13,966 bases of DNA from Methylomarinum sp. (GCA_013139755.1 WTAG01000346.1:1-13966); one strand, 5' to 3'. Positions 4,338 to 12,149 are shown, counted from the stretch's first letter. Numbers and translations: made by a program. The notes: generated by a model not told the origin, from the sequence alone.

Positions 4338-5331
4338 AAAGGGATTATCTATTCAGGAACCAGTCGCCGATAAGCATGAGGAAGCTAAAGCGATTGTTGA
4401 ACGCTTAATTAGTACAGGTAAGCAGATTGATATTGATTTGCCTGAAACGCTTGAAGATCAGAAAAAATGGGCACTAGAAAAATATGACGAGCATTTAAAG
4501 TCTGGTTTACAACTGGGTTATGCATTACTGGTTATTAAAAAACAAATAGAGACTGGTGAGTTTACAGGTTGGTTAGAAGCTAACAATATAAAACCAAGAA
4601 CAGCCCAGAATTATATGAAGACAGCAAATTTTATTGCTGAATTAGATTCAAATACGCAACGCGTTGCGCTTTTGGCAAACGAAACTCTGGACCCAGACCA
4701 GGAAGAAGAAAAAGAAATAGATGCCATTCTAGCTAAGGTCATTGAATTACCACTCCGCAAGCAAATTGAGCTGACCAAAGAAACCCCTGAACGCATCCGA
4801 GCCTATTTTGAAGAGGGCTTATTTGATGAGGTAGAGAAAATGAAACCAGAAAAAATTCGCGCTATTATTCGTCAGCAAAAAACCATTGAGTCCATGCTTG
4901 AGCGTAATCAGCGCGATGGCGATCAGATTAAGCAATTGCATGACGAGAACCAACAATTAAAAAAGACTCAAAAAGAACGCATTCAGTTTGATGAAATGCG
5001 TAAGCAGCTATTTGCGGATATGGAAATGGCACAGGGCATTATTGATCGGGCCAGAAAAACATTTGAGGTAGCAAAAAACTATCAGCAAGAGGTAGAAACA
5101 GAAGCCGTCACTGCTGTTATTCACCCGTTATTGCATATGCTAGGTGTATTGCATGGTGGGTCTTTGTTGGTCTCTGATGATTGTTATCAGCGCTGGGGTA
5201 TTGATCCTTCTATTCCTAGCATGCCGCCATTACCCAACACATTGACCCATGAAGAAAAATGGAAAGCAGAAGAAACAGCACGCCGACAGGTGGGGGTGAC
5301 TGCGGCTTATTTACCTAAGAAGGCAAAATAA
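4330..5331 (+). CDS. DUF3102-like coiled-coil protein upstream of MuA
   Basis: 333-residue protein. Residues about 51-105 (EHLKSGLQLGYALLVIKKQIETGEFTGWL, then RTAQNYMKTANF) match the DUF3102 pattern, a domain of phages and mobile elements often linked to DNA binding with ParB-like features. Residues about 110-170 are acidic, and about 174-255 form a long Gln/Glu/Lys-rich coiled coil (RQQKTIESMLERNQRDGDQIKQLHDENQQLKK). A C-terminal domain of about 75 residues follows. It overlaps MuA by one base (TAATG), so the two are translationally coupled. Known role: none established. Inference: a DNA-binding scaffold acting with the transposase or in phage DNA maintenance. Confidence 0.8.
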   Translation: MTKKGLSIQEPVADKHEEAKAIVERLISTGKQIDIDLPETLEDQKKWALEKYDEHLKSGLQLGYALLVIKKQIETGEFTGWLEANNIKPRTAQNYMKTANFIAELDSNTQRVALLANETLDPDQEEEKEIDAILAKVIELPLRKQIELTKETPERIRAYFEEGLFDEVEKMKPEKIRAIIRQQKTIESMLERNQRDGDQIKQLHDENQQLKKTQKERIQFDEMRKQLFADMEMAQGIIDRARKTFEVAKNYQQEVETEAVTAVIHPLLHMLGVLHGGSLLVSDDCYQRWGIDPSIPSMPPLPNTLTHEEKWKAEETARRQVGVTAAYLPKKAK

Positions 5332-7031
5332 TGGCCAATCCTGCCTTTAAAACATCAGTCATCGCAGTTAAAGACGGCAATGGTTTGCCCGTTCAGATAG
5401 TTGCTGATCCGTTAACCGCTAAAGACCGAGCACATCAGTCTGCCTATAAAACCGTCTGTCAGTTTGTTTTAGAAATGGAAGGAAAGAGTCAATCAATAAA
5501 AATAAACCACTTTTGTCAGGCTTTTGAAGCGAATCAAATACCTGGCGAAATAACTAACTCTTTATTAGTTTTAAGAGGTAAAAAAATTCATTTATGTCCT
5601 AATCCAGCCACGGTTTACCGTTGGTTTGAGAAGTTAAAAAAATTCAACAACGGCAACCCCAAAGCCTTAACCAAAGGCTATAAAGGCCGTCAACGTAAAC
5701 TATACGGCTGGGAACATAAGGCGATTGAGTTGTTCAATCTTCCCAGTACACCTGGTTATGCCGATTTGGCCTATTGGTTGCGTACTGATCATGGGTTTGA
5801 ATGTGCAACAAAAAGCCGAGTGACGCGTTATTTAAAAACCATGCCTGAGACTTTAGGTCAAAAGTCTCCTCAACGGATGGGAAAAACCTTTTATCAACAT
5901 AATTTAAAGCCACACAAAATACGGGATAACGAGGTGTTGCCTGTTGGGTATGGCTATGAAGGCGATGGCCATACCGTTGATGCGTATGTGGCTCATCCTT
6001 CTACTGGTAATTTATATCGACCTGAATTAACGGTGTGGATTGATGTGCGTAGCCGCATGATTACAGGCTGGTACTTGTCTGATTCTGAGTCAGCGATTAG
6101 CACTTTGTTTGCTATCTCACATGCCTTGTTAAGTCATGACCATGTACCGGCTGTTTTATTTTTGGATAACGGCTCTGGTTTTAAAGCACGGATGATGAAT
6201 GACGAGGTGTTTGGGTTTTTCACCCGTATGTCGATCACACCTAATTGGGCGTTACCTGGTAACTCAAAAGGCAAAGGTTTGGTTGAGGGTTTTTTTAAGA
6301 TTTACCGTAATCGTTTAGATAAAAAGTATCAGACTTATTGTGGTGACGATATGGCACCTGAGATTAACCGCCGCTTACCTGAAATGGTTAAACGGGGATT
6401 AAGAACGCTACCCACCTTTGCTGACTATAAAGCGGATATCGCTAAGTTTATTGAAGACTATAACGATGAGCCTAAGCCTGTTTTAAAAGGTAAAAGCCCT
6501 CGCGAAATATGGGAGGCAGGTTTAAATCGGGTTCAAATTCATATTAAAGCCGATGCGTTGATCCAGCCTCGCGTTTTACGCACCGTTCGTAAATGGCGAC
6601 TTCAGTTGCATAACAGAACATACCAGGCAGCAGAGCTGGCGCAATATAACGGACGTGAAATGTTGGTGGAATATAGCTTACATCAGGATGATGAAGTGCG
6701 CGTTCTGGATGATGAGGAACGCCTGGTCTGTATTGCTCAGTTGGTTGGTAAGGTGGCTCGATTGCCTGAGTCTCGTATCCAAGAAGCTGAACAAAAAAGG
6801 CTCAAGGGTCAGGTTAAGCGTTTGGAAGCTCATGCACATGAAAAGCGTTTACGCTCTGCGCCTGTCTTAAGCCACGAAGACAGTATTGAAGCACTTAATG
6901 ACACATTGGGCTTTGATCATCCGCCCGTATTGGAAGTTGAAGATTTTAACCCTCTGGATTGCCTGGATTTAGGCGATTCAAAAGACGAAGGTGACGATGA
7001 TTTGGACATCAACGACACCTTCAATTTGTAA
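5331..7031 (+). CDS. A: MuA-type DDE transposase
   Basis: Transposase that cuts the phage ends and joins them to target DNA; with MuB it also drives replicative transposition. The RNase-H-like core has the three catalytic acids in context: Asp212 (YEGDGHTVDAYV), Asp279 (LFLDNGSGFK) and Glu319 (GKGLVEGFFKIYRNRLDKKY). The first spacing (67) equals that of Mu A (Asp269-Asp336), while the second (40) is shorter than in Mu (56). An N-terminal HTH region (NPATVYRWFEKLKKF, about 91-105) should bind the ends. A C-terminal beta barrel-like part follows the core. The tail is strongly acidic (about 530-566), in the place where Mu A contacts MuB and ClpX. At 566 aa it is about 100 shorter than Mu A (663), mostly N-terminal. 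Confidence 0.95.
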   Translation: MANPAFKTSVIAVKDGNGLPVQIVADPLTAKDRAHQSAYKTVCQFVLEMEGKSQSIKINHFCQAFEANQIPGEITNSLLVLRGKKIHLCPNPATVYRWFEKLKKFNNGNPKALTKGYKGRQRKLYGWEHKAIELFNLPSTPGYADLAYWLRTDHGFECATKSRVTRYLKTMPETLGQKSPQRMGKTFYQHNLKPHKIRDNEVLPVGYGYEGDGHTVDAYVAHPSTGNLYRPELTVWIDVRSRMITGWYLSDSESAISTLFAISHALLSHDHVPAVLFLDNGSGFKARMMNDEVFGFFTRMSITPNWALPGNSKGKGLVEGFFKIYRNRLDKKYQTYCGDDMAPEINRRLPEMVKRGLRTLPTFADYKADIAKFIEDYNDEPKPVLKGKSPREIWEAGLNRVQIHIKADALIQPRVLRTVRKWRLQLHNRTYQAAELAQYNGREMLVEYSLHQDDEVRVLDDEERLVCIAQLVGKVARLPESRIQEAEQKRLKGQVKRLEAHAHEKRLRSAPVLSHEDSIEALNDTLGFDHPPVLEVEDFNPLDCLDLGDSKDEGDDDLDINDTFNL

Positions 7032-7087
7032 CCTCTTATCACTTAAGTTTTGACGAACCGTGATGAGATCAATTTGGAGTATATCTT

Positions 7088-8068
7088 ATGAATAAAGAAA
7101 AAGTAAGCCCTAATAAATCGGCTTATACCCCCGAAGACCATGACAAGATCAAGCGAATAACTGATTGGTTAAGCGCCGATGATTCACGTACAGCGGCCGA
7201 ATTATCACGATTGTCAGCGATAAAGGAGGGGACTCGCAGTTCTATTTTAAATGCTAGTTATATCAGTAGCCCAACTAAATTTTTAGACCGTATGTTGGGT
7301 GCTATAGAGCGACAAGAAGAGCGTGACCGCTCGGGTAAAGCGGATATTCCTTTTACTCAAACCAGCGTTGCCCTGGCTATGCGTGCGGTTTGTGGGCGTG
7401 CACATAATGATAAAGATTTTGGTATTTTTTTGGGCCGTGTTGGTACAGGAAAAACCACCGCTCTGCGTGAGTATACAAACAATACACCGACTGCAGTGTT
7501 AATTGAAGCTTTTGAGGGGATTGATCATTCTACTTTTATGGATGAACTGATTGATGCAACGGGGGTGACTGTTTCCAGGGGTACTGCGGCTAGCAAAATG
7601 GCTAAATTAATTAACGCGCTGCGAGCAACCGATAAAGTGATTTTAGTGGATGAGGCCAACTGGTTGCCTAAGCGTTCCTTTGGTGCTTTAAGACGTATTT
7701 CTGATGTGGCGGAAGTGGGCGTTGTTCTGGTGGGTACGCCTGATCTATTACCGATGGTACAAGATCCTAATGGCCGCTTTGGGCAGATATCTAGCCGGAT
7801 TGGTTTTTGGCCTGCGGTGGTGCAAACCATTACTGAGAAAGATTGCCAGGCATTGGTGAATAGCTATTTCTCAGACCCGGTTGATGAAGCGACTTTAAAG
7901 GCGTTTTGGAGTTGTTGTGAAGGGTCTGCGCGTACCTTGCGGAATTTACTGCGTAATACCTATCGGAGTGCTAGTAAGAATAAAACTGAGGTTAGTGCCA
8001 GTTTGGTTAAACGTATTAATACGCAAACCATGGCGGGTCGGGGTGGTTTTGTAGCGGGGAGAGTGTGA
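7088..8068 (+). CDS. B: MuB-type AAA ATPase, target-DNA capture protein
   Basis: ATP-dependent DNA-binding protein that selects and delivers target DNA and activates MuA. Walker A is GRVGTGKTT (about 116-124, Lys122), Walker B is VILVDEAN (184-191, Asp188/Glu189), and a sensor-1-like LVGTPD ends near residue 219. An arginine-rich segment follows (FGQISSRIGF). The N-terminal about 60 residues (PEDHDKIKRITDWLSADDSRTAAELSRLSAIKEGT, then SSILN) look like the HTH domain seen in Mu B. At 326 aa it is close to Mu B (312). TTTGGAG lies about nine bases before the ATG. The 56-base gap after A, containing only a weak imperfect hairpin, is the largest gap between early genes up to 9571. Its stop overlaps the next ATG (TGATG). 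Confidence 0.95.
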   Translation: MNKEKVSPNKSAYTPEDHDKIKRITDWLSADDSRTAAELSRLSAIKEGTRSSILNASYISSPTKFLDRMLGAIERQEERDRSGKADIPFTQTSVALAMRAVCGRAHNDKDFGIFLGRVGTGKTTALREYTNNTPTAVLIEAFEGIDHSTFMDELIDATGVTVSRGTAASKMAKLINALRATDKVILVDEANWLPKRSFGALRRISDVAEVGVVLVGTPDLLPMVQDPNGRFGQISSRIGFWPAVVQTITEKDCQALVNSYFSDPVDEATLKAFWSCCEGSARTLRNLLRNTYRSASKNKTEVSASLVKRINTQTMAGRGGFVAGRV

Positions 8069-8409
8069 TGAGTTCTATTGTAAATTCTAAACAAGCTTGT
8101 GAAATTTTAGGTTGTAATTGTAAAAGCCAGGTGGCATTTAGGTTACTAAAAAATCGGGCTGATTTTCCGCTACAAGTAAATCAGGGTGTTGTTCGAGGCA
8201 GGTTATGGAAAAGGGCTGATATTGTTAGCTTTAAAGATCATTTAAAAACGGGGGCAATAGACCCTCTTATTCCTGCGATTAATCATCATTTCTTAACGGG
8301 CAAGTTTGATACTAAAAATCGCAAGTTACAAGCGATGAGCCAACGGGTTTTAGCCAGGCTAAATAAGCACAAAACAATAAGTGTTCGGGTTAATGGAGAG
8401 CGAGTATGA
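8068..8409 (+). CDS. Small HTH (MerR/AlpA-like) protein after MuB
   Basis: 113-residue basic protein. The N-terminal about 55 residues follow the pattern of excisionase/AlpA-type winged-helix domains: NSKQACEILGCNCKSQVAFRLLKNRADFP, then a wing-like VRGRLWKRADIVSFKDHL. The C-terminal half is basic and helical (KNRKLQAMSQRVLARLNKHK) and could also touch nucleic acid. I choose the ATG at 8068 (TGATG with the MuB stop) over the GTG just before it. The position, directly behind MuB and overlapping the next gene by ATGA, points to a regulatory or DNA-handling accessory. The precise role is unknown. Confidence 0.78.
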   Translation: MSSIVNSKQACEILGCNCKSQVAFRLLKNRADFPLQVNQGVVRGRLWKRADIVSFKDHLKTGAIDPLIPAINHHFLTGKFDTKNRKLQAMSQRVLARLNKHKTISVRVNGERV

Positions 8410-8900
8410 GGATATTAAGTGATGAGAAGCTCAATTACTGGGCAGTTATTTACCAACAATTAGACCGTCAATACGATTTGTTTTTTAAACATCCTGATAT
8501 GAGTTTTGAGCAGTTTTTAGATAATCCAAAAACCAATGAACGCTGGATTAAGGTGTATATGGCCAACCCTATGTTATTTGTTAATCGTTACCAAGGGGCG
8601 GTGGTTTTGCTTTCTGTATTTTTAGAGAACGGGCCGCAATTCATCCTGGCTGGTTTATTAGCAAGAGAACAGTCAAATCAGGATGAGTCACTTGAATACT
8701 TACCGCCTCTGCAAAAACAGGTGTTGTGTACGCTGAAATTTGCACAAACCGATACCCAATATCTACAAGATTGCTATGAAAATTATTACTGGAAACGCAG
8801 AGGGCAAGATTTGGAGATACATGGAGATCAGCTTACTCAGCCTATTCATCATCGTGCAGTGCCTAAAAAATATAAAACGGGGGGTCTTCATCATGCTTGA
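8406..8900 (+). CDS. Hypothetical early phage protein, 164 aa
   Basis: Unrecognised. It starts at an ATGA overlap with the preceding stop. The first about 100 residues are helical and aromatic-rich (LNYWAVIYQQLDRQYDLFFKHPDMSFEQFLDNPKTNERWIKVYMANPMLFVNRYQGAVVLLSVFLENG); the second half is polar and contains LPPLQKQVLCTLKF, YLQDCYENYYWKRRG and a basic His-containing tail. No signal peptide, transmembrane segment or catalytic signature is visible. Its end overlaps the start of a small membrane protein by eight bases. It belongs to the block between MuB and DUF3164, which in transposable phages is filled with variable accessory genes. Confidence 0.75.
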   Translation: MRILSDEKLNYWAVIYQQLDRQYDLFFKHPDMSFEQFLDNPKTNERWIKVYMANPMLFVNRYQGAVVLLSVFLENGPQFILAGLLAREQSNQDESLEYLPPLQKQVLCTLKFAQTDTQYLQDCYENYYWKRRGQDLEIHGDQLTQPIHHRAVPKKYKTGGLHHA

Positions 8901-9015
8901 GGTGGTCAGGACTATTATCGTTGTGTTGTTTATTGGTTTGGGCTGTTTGTTTCCCCTGTTGTTTTGCATGTCGGCTTATGCAATGCGTGAGGATAAGGAC
9001 TCTGATGGCCAGTAG
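8893..9015 (+). CDS. Single-pass membrane microprotein, 40 aa
   Basis: A 40-residue protein with one membrane helix at about residues 5-28 (VRTIIVVLFIGLGCLFPLLFCMSA) and a short charged tail (MREDKDSDGQ). The ATG at 8893 is chosen because a run of six G lies eight bases upstream and because the gene overlaps both neighbours (eight bases with the previous stop; the next ATG at 9005 lies inside it). A longer upstream reading in the same frame would only translate bases of the preceding gene. Function is unknown; its position in the early, pre-lysis operon argues against a main holin. Confidence 0.6.
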   Translation: MLEVVRTIIVVLFIGLGCLFPLLFCMSAYAMREDKDSDGQ

Positions 9016-9571
9016 CTTTAATTTAATTGTCTGCCCATCTTGTGACCAGGTGTTTAATCTGGAGCAAGCGTGGGAAGACGTGGCGGGTCGGCAGTTTATC
9101 GAGTTAATGACCTCTTTGCCATCCAATATTGTCAGACCCTTTTACAGTTATTTAAAGCTGTTTAAGCCTGAAAAGCAGGTGCTGCGCTGGACTAAGGTGC
9201 TGAAGCTAACTCAGGAGCTTGCACCGATGATTAAGGACTGTCAGGTTAAGCGTAATGGCATTGTGTATGTCGTGCCTTATTTGCAATGGGAGCAGGCTTT
9301 AACATCACTGGTACAAAACAAACCGCCTAGCTTACAACTGCCGTTAACTAAAAATGCTTATTTGCTAACGATGTTGGCTAATCAATCAGAAAAAGTGGCC
9401 GCGATTAAGGAGGCTGAAGTTGAGAAGAAAAAACAGAATCAGGTTAGGAAAAGTAAGACCCAGGGCTTGCAATCTGTTGCCCAGGTTATCACTAAAGCAA
9501 AAAAGAAGACGAAACCGGCCAAGCCACCAGAAGGATGGCGGCCAGGATCGTTACCTAAAAGTAAAAATTAA
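9005..9571 (+). CDS. Phage protein with N-terminal CxxC and basic C-terminus, 188 aa
   Basis: Unrecognised function; the layout recalls a family seen near MuB in B3/D3112-type phages. The ATG at 9005 has AAGGA six bases upstream and lies within the previous gene's last codons. Residues about 5-15 (LIVCPSCDQVFNL) give one CxxC knuckle; without a second pair it is at most half a zinc site, perhaps completed by dimerisation. The centre is a helical and strand-containing domain (RPFYSYLKLFKPEKQVLRWTKVLKLTQELAPMI, then GIVYVVPYLQWEQAL). From about residue 140 onward the protein is very Lys-rich, ends in KPAKPPEGWRPGSLPKSKN and probably binds nucleic acid. Confidence 0.78.
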   Translation: MASSFNLIVCPSCDQVFNLEQAWEDVAGRQFIELMTSLPSNIVRPFYSYLKLFKPEKQVLRWTKVLKLTQELAPMIKDCQVKRNGIVYVVPYLQWEQALTSLVQNKPPSLQLPLTKNAYLLTMLANQSEKVAAIKEAEVEKKKQNQVRKSKTQGLQSVAQVITKAKKKTKPAKPPEGWRPGSLPKSKN

Positions 9572-9608
9572 ACCGCCTTTAAACAATCTTAAAAACAGGA
9601 ATAAAATT

Positions 9609-10232
9609 ATGAGTAACCCAAGTAAAGTACCCGAAGGGTATATGAAAAACGCGGCAGGTAATCTGATCGCTACCAAAAATGTTAAAGCACTGGATCTGAT
9701 TGAGGATGAGCTGGTGAAAGAAGTTATTGGTGAGGCGCTAGAGCTGCAGCAGAAGATGCGGGATTTAAAAAGCCAATGGCTAGATAAAATGGAATCTTTT
9801 GTTGCTCTGGCCGCCAGTGAATATGAGGCTAAACTCAAAGGTAAGAAAGGTAATTTAACCCTTAAAACTTATGATGGCTCACATAGTATTGCGATTAAGG
9901 TACAGCAAAATATGGCGTTTGATTCTAAGTTAGATATCGCCAAGTTGTTAGTGGATGAGTGCATTGAGGAGTGGGCTGAAACCGCTGACGAGAAAATTAA
10001 AACCTTAATCCATTCAGCATTTCAAACGGATAATCGAGGAAATATTAATCGTGACAAGATGTTTGATCTGCTGCGGATGGATTTTGATGATGAGCGATGG
10101 AATAGAGCCATGGAAGCTTTACGTGACAGTATCTTTCATGAATCCAGCTCCACTTATTTTACTGTTAGCCGTCGCCAGTCGGATAAGGAAAATAAGTTAG
10201 TGCAGTTGCCGATGAATCTGTCTTCGTTATGA
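9609..10232 (+). CDS. DUF3164 family protein
   Basis: 207-residue DUF3164 protein, a family found almost always in Mu-like and related phages between the transposition genes and GemA; its biochemical role is not established. Visible family traits are the start VPEGYMKNAAGNLIATKNVKALDLIEDELV, the central charged helices (MRDLKSQWLDKMESFVALAASEY), the KKGNLTLKTYDGSHSIAIKVQQNMAFDSKL strand region, and the C-terminal helical part with RWNRAMEALRDSI and SSTYFTVSRR. AGGA lies nine bases before the ATG. An upstream in-frame reading exists but only retranslates the previous gene. Its TGA overlaps the GemA ATG (ATGA). No Gam-like DNA-end protector is recognisable in this block, where Mu has one. Confidence 0.9.
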   Translation: MSNPSKVPEGYMKNAAGNLIATKNVKALDLIEDELVKEVIGEALELQQKMRDLKSQWLDKMESFVALAASEYEAKLKGKKGNLTLKTYDGSHSIAIKVQQNMAFDSKLDIAKLLVDECIEEWAETADEKIKTLIHSAFQTDNRGNINRDKMFDLLRMDFDDERWNRAMEALRDSIFHESSSTYFTVSRRQSDKENKLVQLPMNLSSL

Positions 10233-10699
10233 AGCATCCTAAGGTTGATAACCGCAATCGTTATTACAGGCAGCTTCAGGTCGGTAAAGAGCAGCTGTGT
10301 TGGGATGATGAGTTTTATTACGGCATCTGGTTGCCTTTGCAGGGGGCAATACTAAAAAACGGTAAATACTCGGCGTCTACTTTATCTATTGGCCAATTGT
10401 CTCAAGCGGTTGAAAAGATGAAAGCATCAGGGTTTAAACCGACCAGTAAACGTAAGTTTACTCATGACAATAAAGACTGGCGAGCACCCCGTATTGCTAA
10501 GATTAATGCCCTTTGGTGCGCCTTGGCAGATGCTGGCAAAGTGGAGGATAAATCACAAGCCGCCTGTGAAGCCTGGTGTAAAAAATACACTAAAAAAGAT
10601 CGTTTGCAATGGTCGCAGTCTGCACAGTTGAATCAGTGTATTGAGCAACTTAAGCAGTGGGCTGGGCGTGTTGGGGTTAAGTTGGAGGAGAGTCAATAA
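10229..10699 (+). CDS. gemA: GemA-like regulatory protein (Mu gp16 family)
   Basis: 156-residue member of the GemA family (DUF1018). In Mu, GemA modulates host gene expression and DNA supercoiling during development. Recognisable pieces are the opening RNRYYRQLQVGKEQLCWDDEFYYGIW, the middle SIGQLSQAVEKMKASGFKP, the conserved PRIAKINALWCALADAGKV, and the C-terminal CEAWCKKYTKKDRLQW with LNQCIEQLKQWAGRVGVKLE. The start overlaps the DUF3164 stop, and the stop TAA overlaps the next ATG (TAATG), so it sits in a coupled trio. The family assignment is confident; activity in this phage is assumed by homology. Confidence 0.9.
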   Translation: MKHPKVDNRNRYYRQLQVGKEQLCWDDEFYYGIWLPLQGAILKNGKYSASTLSIGQLSQAVEKMKASGFKPTSKRKFTHDNKDWRAPRIAKINALWCALADAGKVEDKSQAACEAWCKKYTKKDRLQWSQSAQLNQCIEQLKQWAGRVGVKLEESQ

Positions 10700-10974
10700 T
10701 GAATTGCAATTGTATATCGGAAGTAACTGCAAGATTAAAATCTCATTTAGTTGAAAACCCACAATTCAAAAAACCTGTTGTTGATGTTCAGCTGTCTGAA
10801 GTGGCTATGTTGTTTGGAAAAGGCGATTTAAAAAGCTGCACATACACGACGTTGTTAATCACATTAGAGGGGCAAAAAAAGAAAAACAAAACAGATATCC
10901 TTCATTCCTTTTGTCCATTTTGTGGAGTAAAGATTGAAGATAACCAGCCAGATGCATTGGAACCTGCTTCTTGA
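10699..10974 (+). CDS. Small putative zinc-binding protein, 91 aa
   Basis: Unrecognised. Two cysteine pairs frame the protein: CNC at residues 3-5 and CPFCG at about 72-76. Together they make a plausible four-Cys zinc site that joins the two ends. Between them lie strand-like and Lys-rich segments (KPVVDVQLSEVAMLFG, TYTTLLITLEGQKKKNK). The CPFCG knuckle resembles that of other short phage zinc-ribbon proteins. It is coupled to GemA by a one-base overlap and followed after 21 bases by Mor. Its role could be regulatory; nothing more can be said from sequence. Confidence 0.72.
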   Translation: MNCNCISEVTARLKSHLVENPQFKKPVVDVQLSEVAMLFGKGDLKSCTYTTLLITLEGQKKKNKTDILHSFCPFCGVKIEDNQPDALEPAS

Positions 10975-10995
10975 TATCGGGAAAATGATCAAACC

Positions 10996-11394
10996 ATGAC
11001 TGAGACTTACTTATCAAACATAGATCCAGACACCTTGCCGCCACAAATACGGCAGTTAGTGGCACTAATCGGCTTGCCGGAAACGTTTAAGTTACTGCAA
11101 GCCAAGGGAGGGACTCAGTTAAGAATCCCTAAGATAGCTAATCGGGCTGAGGTGTTGCCTGAAATTTTACAGGATGAGTCAGTTGATTTGTTATGTAAAG
11201 CCTGGTCTGGAAAAGTGTTTGATGTGCCGAAGGTGGATAAAATTTTATTACAAATCCGTAACCAGGTGATTTCTAAAGCCCGGGCTACTCAGTCAGCCAG
11301 TCAGTTAGCTCGGTCTTTTGATTTAACCAGAAGACAGATTATTAATATTTGTAAGTTGCCTGAGGATTATAACCAGGTGGATATGTTTGATTAA
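10996..11394 (+). CDS. mor: Mor-type transcription activator
   Basis: 132-residue activator of the Mor/C family (Mu Mor is 129 aa), which switches on the next temporal class of phage promoters. The dimerisation part shows LPPQIRQLVALIGLPETFKLLQAKGGTQLRIPK, then DLLCKAWSGKVFDVPKV, a strong match to the family's LIG-x8-GGT-x3-IPK plan. The C-terminal HTH lies at about residues 101-120 (SASQLARSFDLTRRQIINIC), preceded by IRNQ. The target promoter should lie downstream; the only clear operon break in the window is 12656-12712, so that is the first place to look. The upstream Shine-Dalgarno is weak. Confidence 0.9.
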   Translation: MTETYLSNIDPDTLPPQIRQLVALIGLPETFKLLQAKGGTQLRIPKIANRAEVLPEILQDESVDLLCKAWSGKVFDVPKVDKILLQIRNQVISKARATQSASQLARSFDLTRRQIINICKLPEDYNQVDMFD

Positions 11395-11456
11395 GAGCAG
11401 GCGCAAGGCTAAAGACGAAAGGCTAAAAGAGCGCATGTTAATTTTTGGAGGTTTTT

Positions 11457-11651
11457 ATGAGTGCGAATTTGGAAGTATCTTGTGATGGTTGGGATTGTCA
11501 TCAAGGCATTAGCATTGAATATATTGATGATATTGATAGATCACTTGCTGATTCAGGGTGGCATGATGATCCCGATACCGTCGATCAGCATTATTGCCCT
11601 AAATGTTGGGTTGAGTGCAAAAAAGAAAACCCTGATTGGGAGGATGAATAG
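11457..11651 (+). CDS. Small acidic zinc-finger-like protein, 64 aa
   Basis: Unrecognised. The ATG at 11457 is fixed by GGAGG six bases upstream; an upstream TTG would begin inside that ribosome binding site. The protein has two cysteine pairs, CDGWDC near residue 8-13 and CPKC near 50-53 with a further Cys at about 57, in a very acidic body (IEYIDDIDRSLADSGWHDDPDTVDQHYCPKCW, PDWEDE). This is consistent with a small zinc-ribbon that mimics or contacts basic partners. Its TAG overlaps the GTG of the next gene. The 62 bases between mor and this gene hold only the Shine-Dalgarno and a Lys/Arg-rich short frame I reject. Confidence 0.7.
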   Translation: MSANLEVSCDGWDCHQGISIEYIDDIDRSLADSGWHDDPDTVDQHYCPKCWVECKKENPDWEDE

Positions 11652-11791
11652 TGAATGATTTAGATAAGCAGTTATTGTGTGAGTTTTTATCCGAGGAAGC
11701 AGTATTTCAGTTGTTTCAACAGTTTTTAGCTAAAAATGAGATTGAAGAAACTGAAGCTGAAAGTATTTTAGATAATTTAAAGTTTTGCTAA
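11651..11791 (+). CDS. Small helical acidic protein, 46 aa (GTG start)
   Basis: A short gene that length filters will miss. GTG at 11651 shares its G with the TAG of the upstream gene (TAGTG), a typical coupled start; the GTG is preceded by GGGAGG in the upstream gene's last codons. The translation is coherent and all-helical: NDLDKQLLCEFLSEEAVFQ, LFQQFLAKNEIEETEAES and ILDNLKFC, with Leu/Phe at amphipathic spacing and two cysteines. It fills exactly the gap between its neighbours (12 bases to the next ATG). Function is unknown. Confidence 0.55.
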   Translation: MNDLDKQLLCEFLSEEAVFQLFQQFLAKNEIEETEAESILDNLKFC

Positions 11792-11803
11792 GAGGTATGA
11801 ATT

Positions 11804-12145
11804 ATGAGCAAGAAAAGAGTAAAAATATCATTTGATTGGTGGGATGCAGTTGTTGAAATTGATGATACAGCTGCAACTAAAACCGCAATGAAAGAACAAT
11901 TGCTGTTCTGGTCGGGTGGACAGTCACGTATAGATGATGCTGATGGCGACATTGAAAAAGCTTATTTAACAATGCTTGGGCAACATATTATTGATGAGTC
12001 AATAGAGTGGAATGCTGACGGAATCAAGTCACAATACGATGATAGAGAAGGATGGGCGGATCTGCGAGGGGGATGTGGTGTTGAATTAATATCATGTGAT
12101 ACATGGATATTCTCAGATGATGAGTTTAATTTTGAAAAAAAATAA
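11804..12145 (+). CDS. DUF2528 family protein
   Basis: 113-residue protein that I assign to DUF2528, a family of small phage and mobile-element proteins with no known function. Supporting features are the strand WDAVVEIDD, the central FWSGGQSRIDDADGDIEKAYLTMLGQHIIDESI, and the closing EGWADLRGGCGVELISCD in which the Gly-Cys-Gly and following strand are typical. The composition is strongly acidic. GAGGT lies eight bases before the ATG. It follows the 46-residue gene by 12 bases and is followed at four bases by the next gene, all within the last part of the early operon. Confidence 0.75.
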   Translation: MSKKRVKISFDWWDAVVEIDDTAATKTAMKEQLLFWSGGQSRIDDADGDIEKAYLTMLGQHIIDESIEWNADGIKSQYDDREGWADLRGGCGVELISCDTWIFSDDEFNFEKK

Positions 12146-12149
12146 CTCT

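Noticed and set aside
6655..6870. Rightward frame of 71 codons inside the transposase gene
   Set aside because: Met/Trp/Cys-rich off-frame reading of a certain DDE transposase.
7032..7087. Imperfect hairpin (CTTATCAC / GTGATGAG) between MuA and MuB
   Set aside because: One mismatch or wobble, a long loop and no T-run; too weak to call a terminator.
7525..7830. Leftward frame inside the MuB gene
   Set aside because: Thr/Ser/Leu-rich antisense shadow of an ATPase with intact Walker motifs.
11386..11487. Short basic frame (TTG start) between mor and the next gene
   Set aside because: It overlaps the end of mor, lacks a ribosome binding site and runs through the strong Shine-Dalgarno of the following gene.
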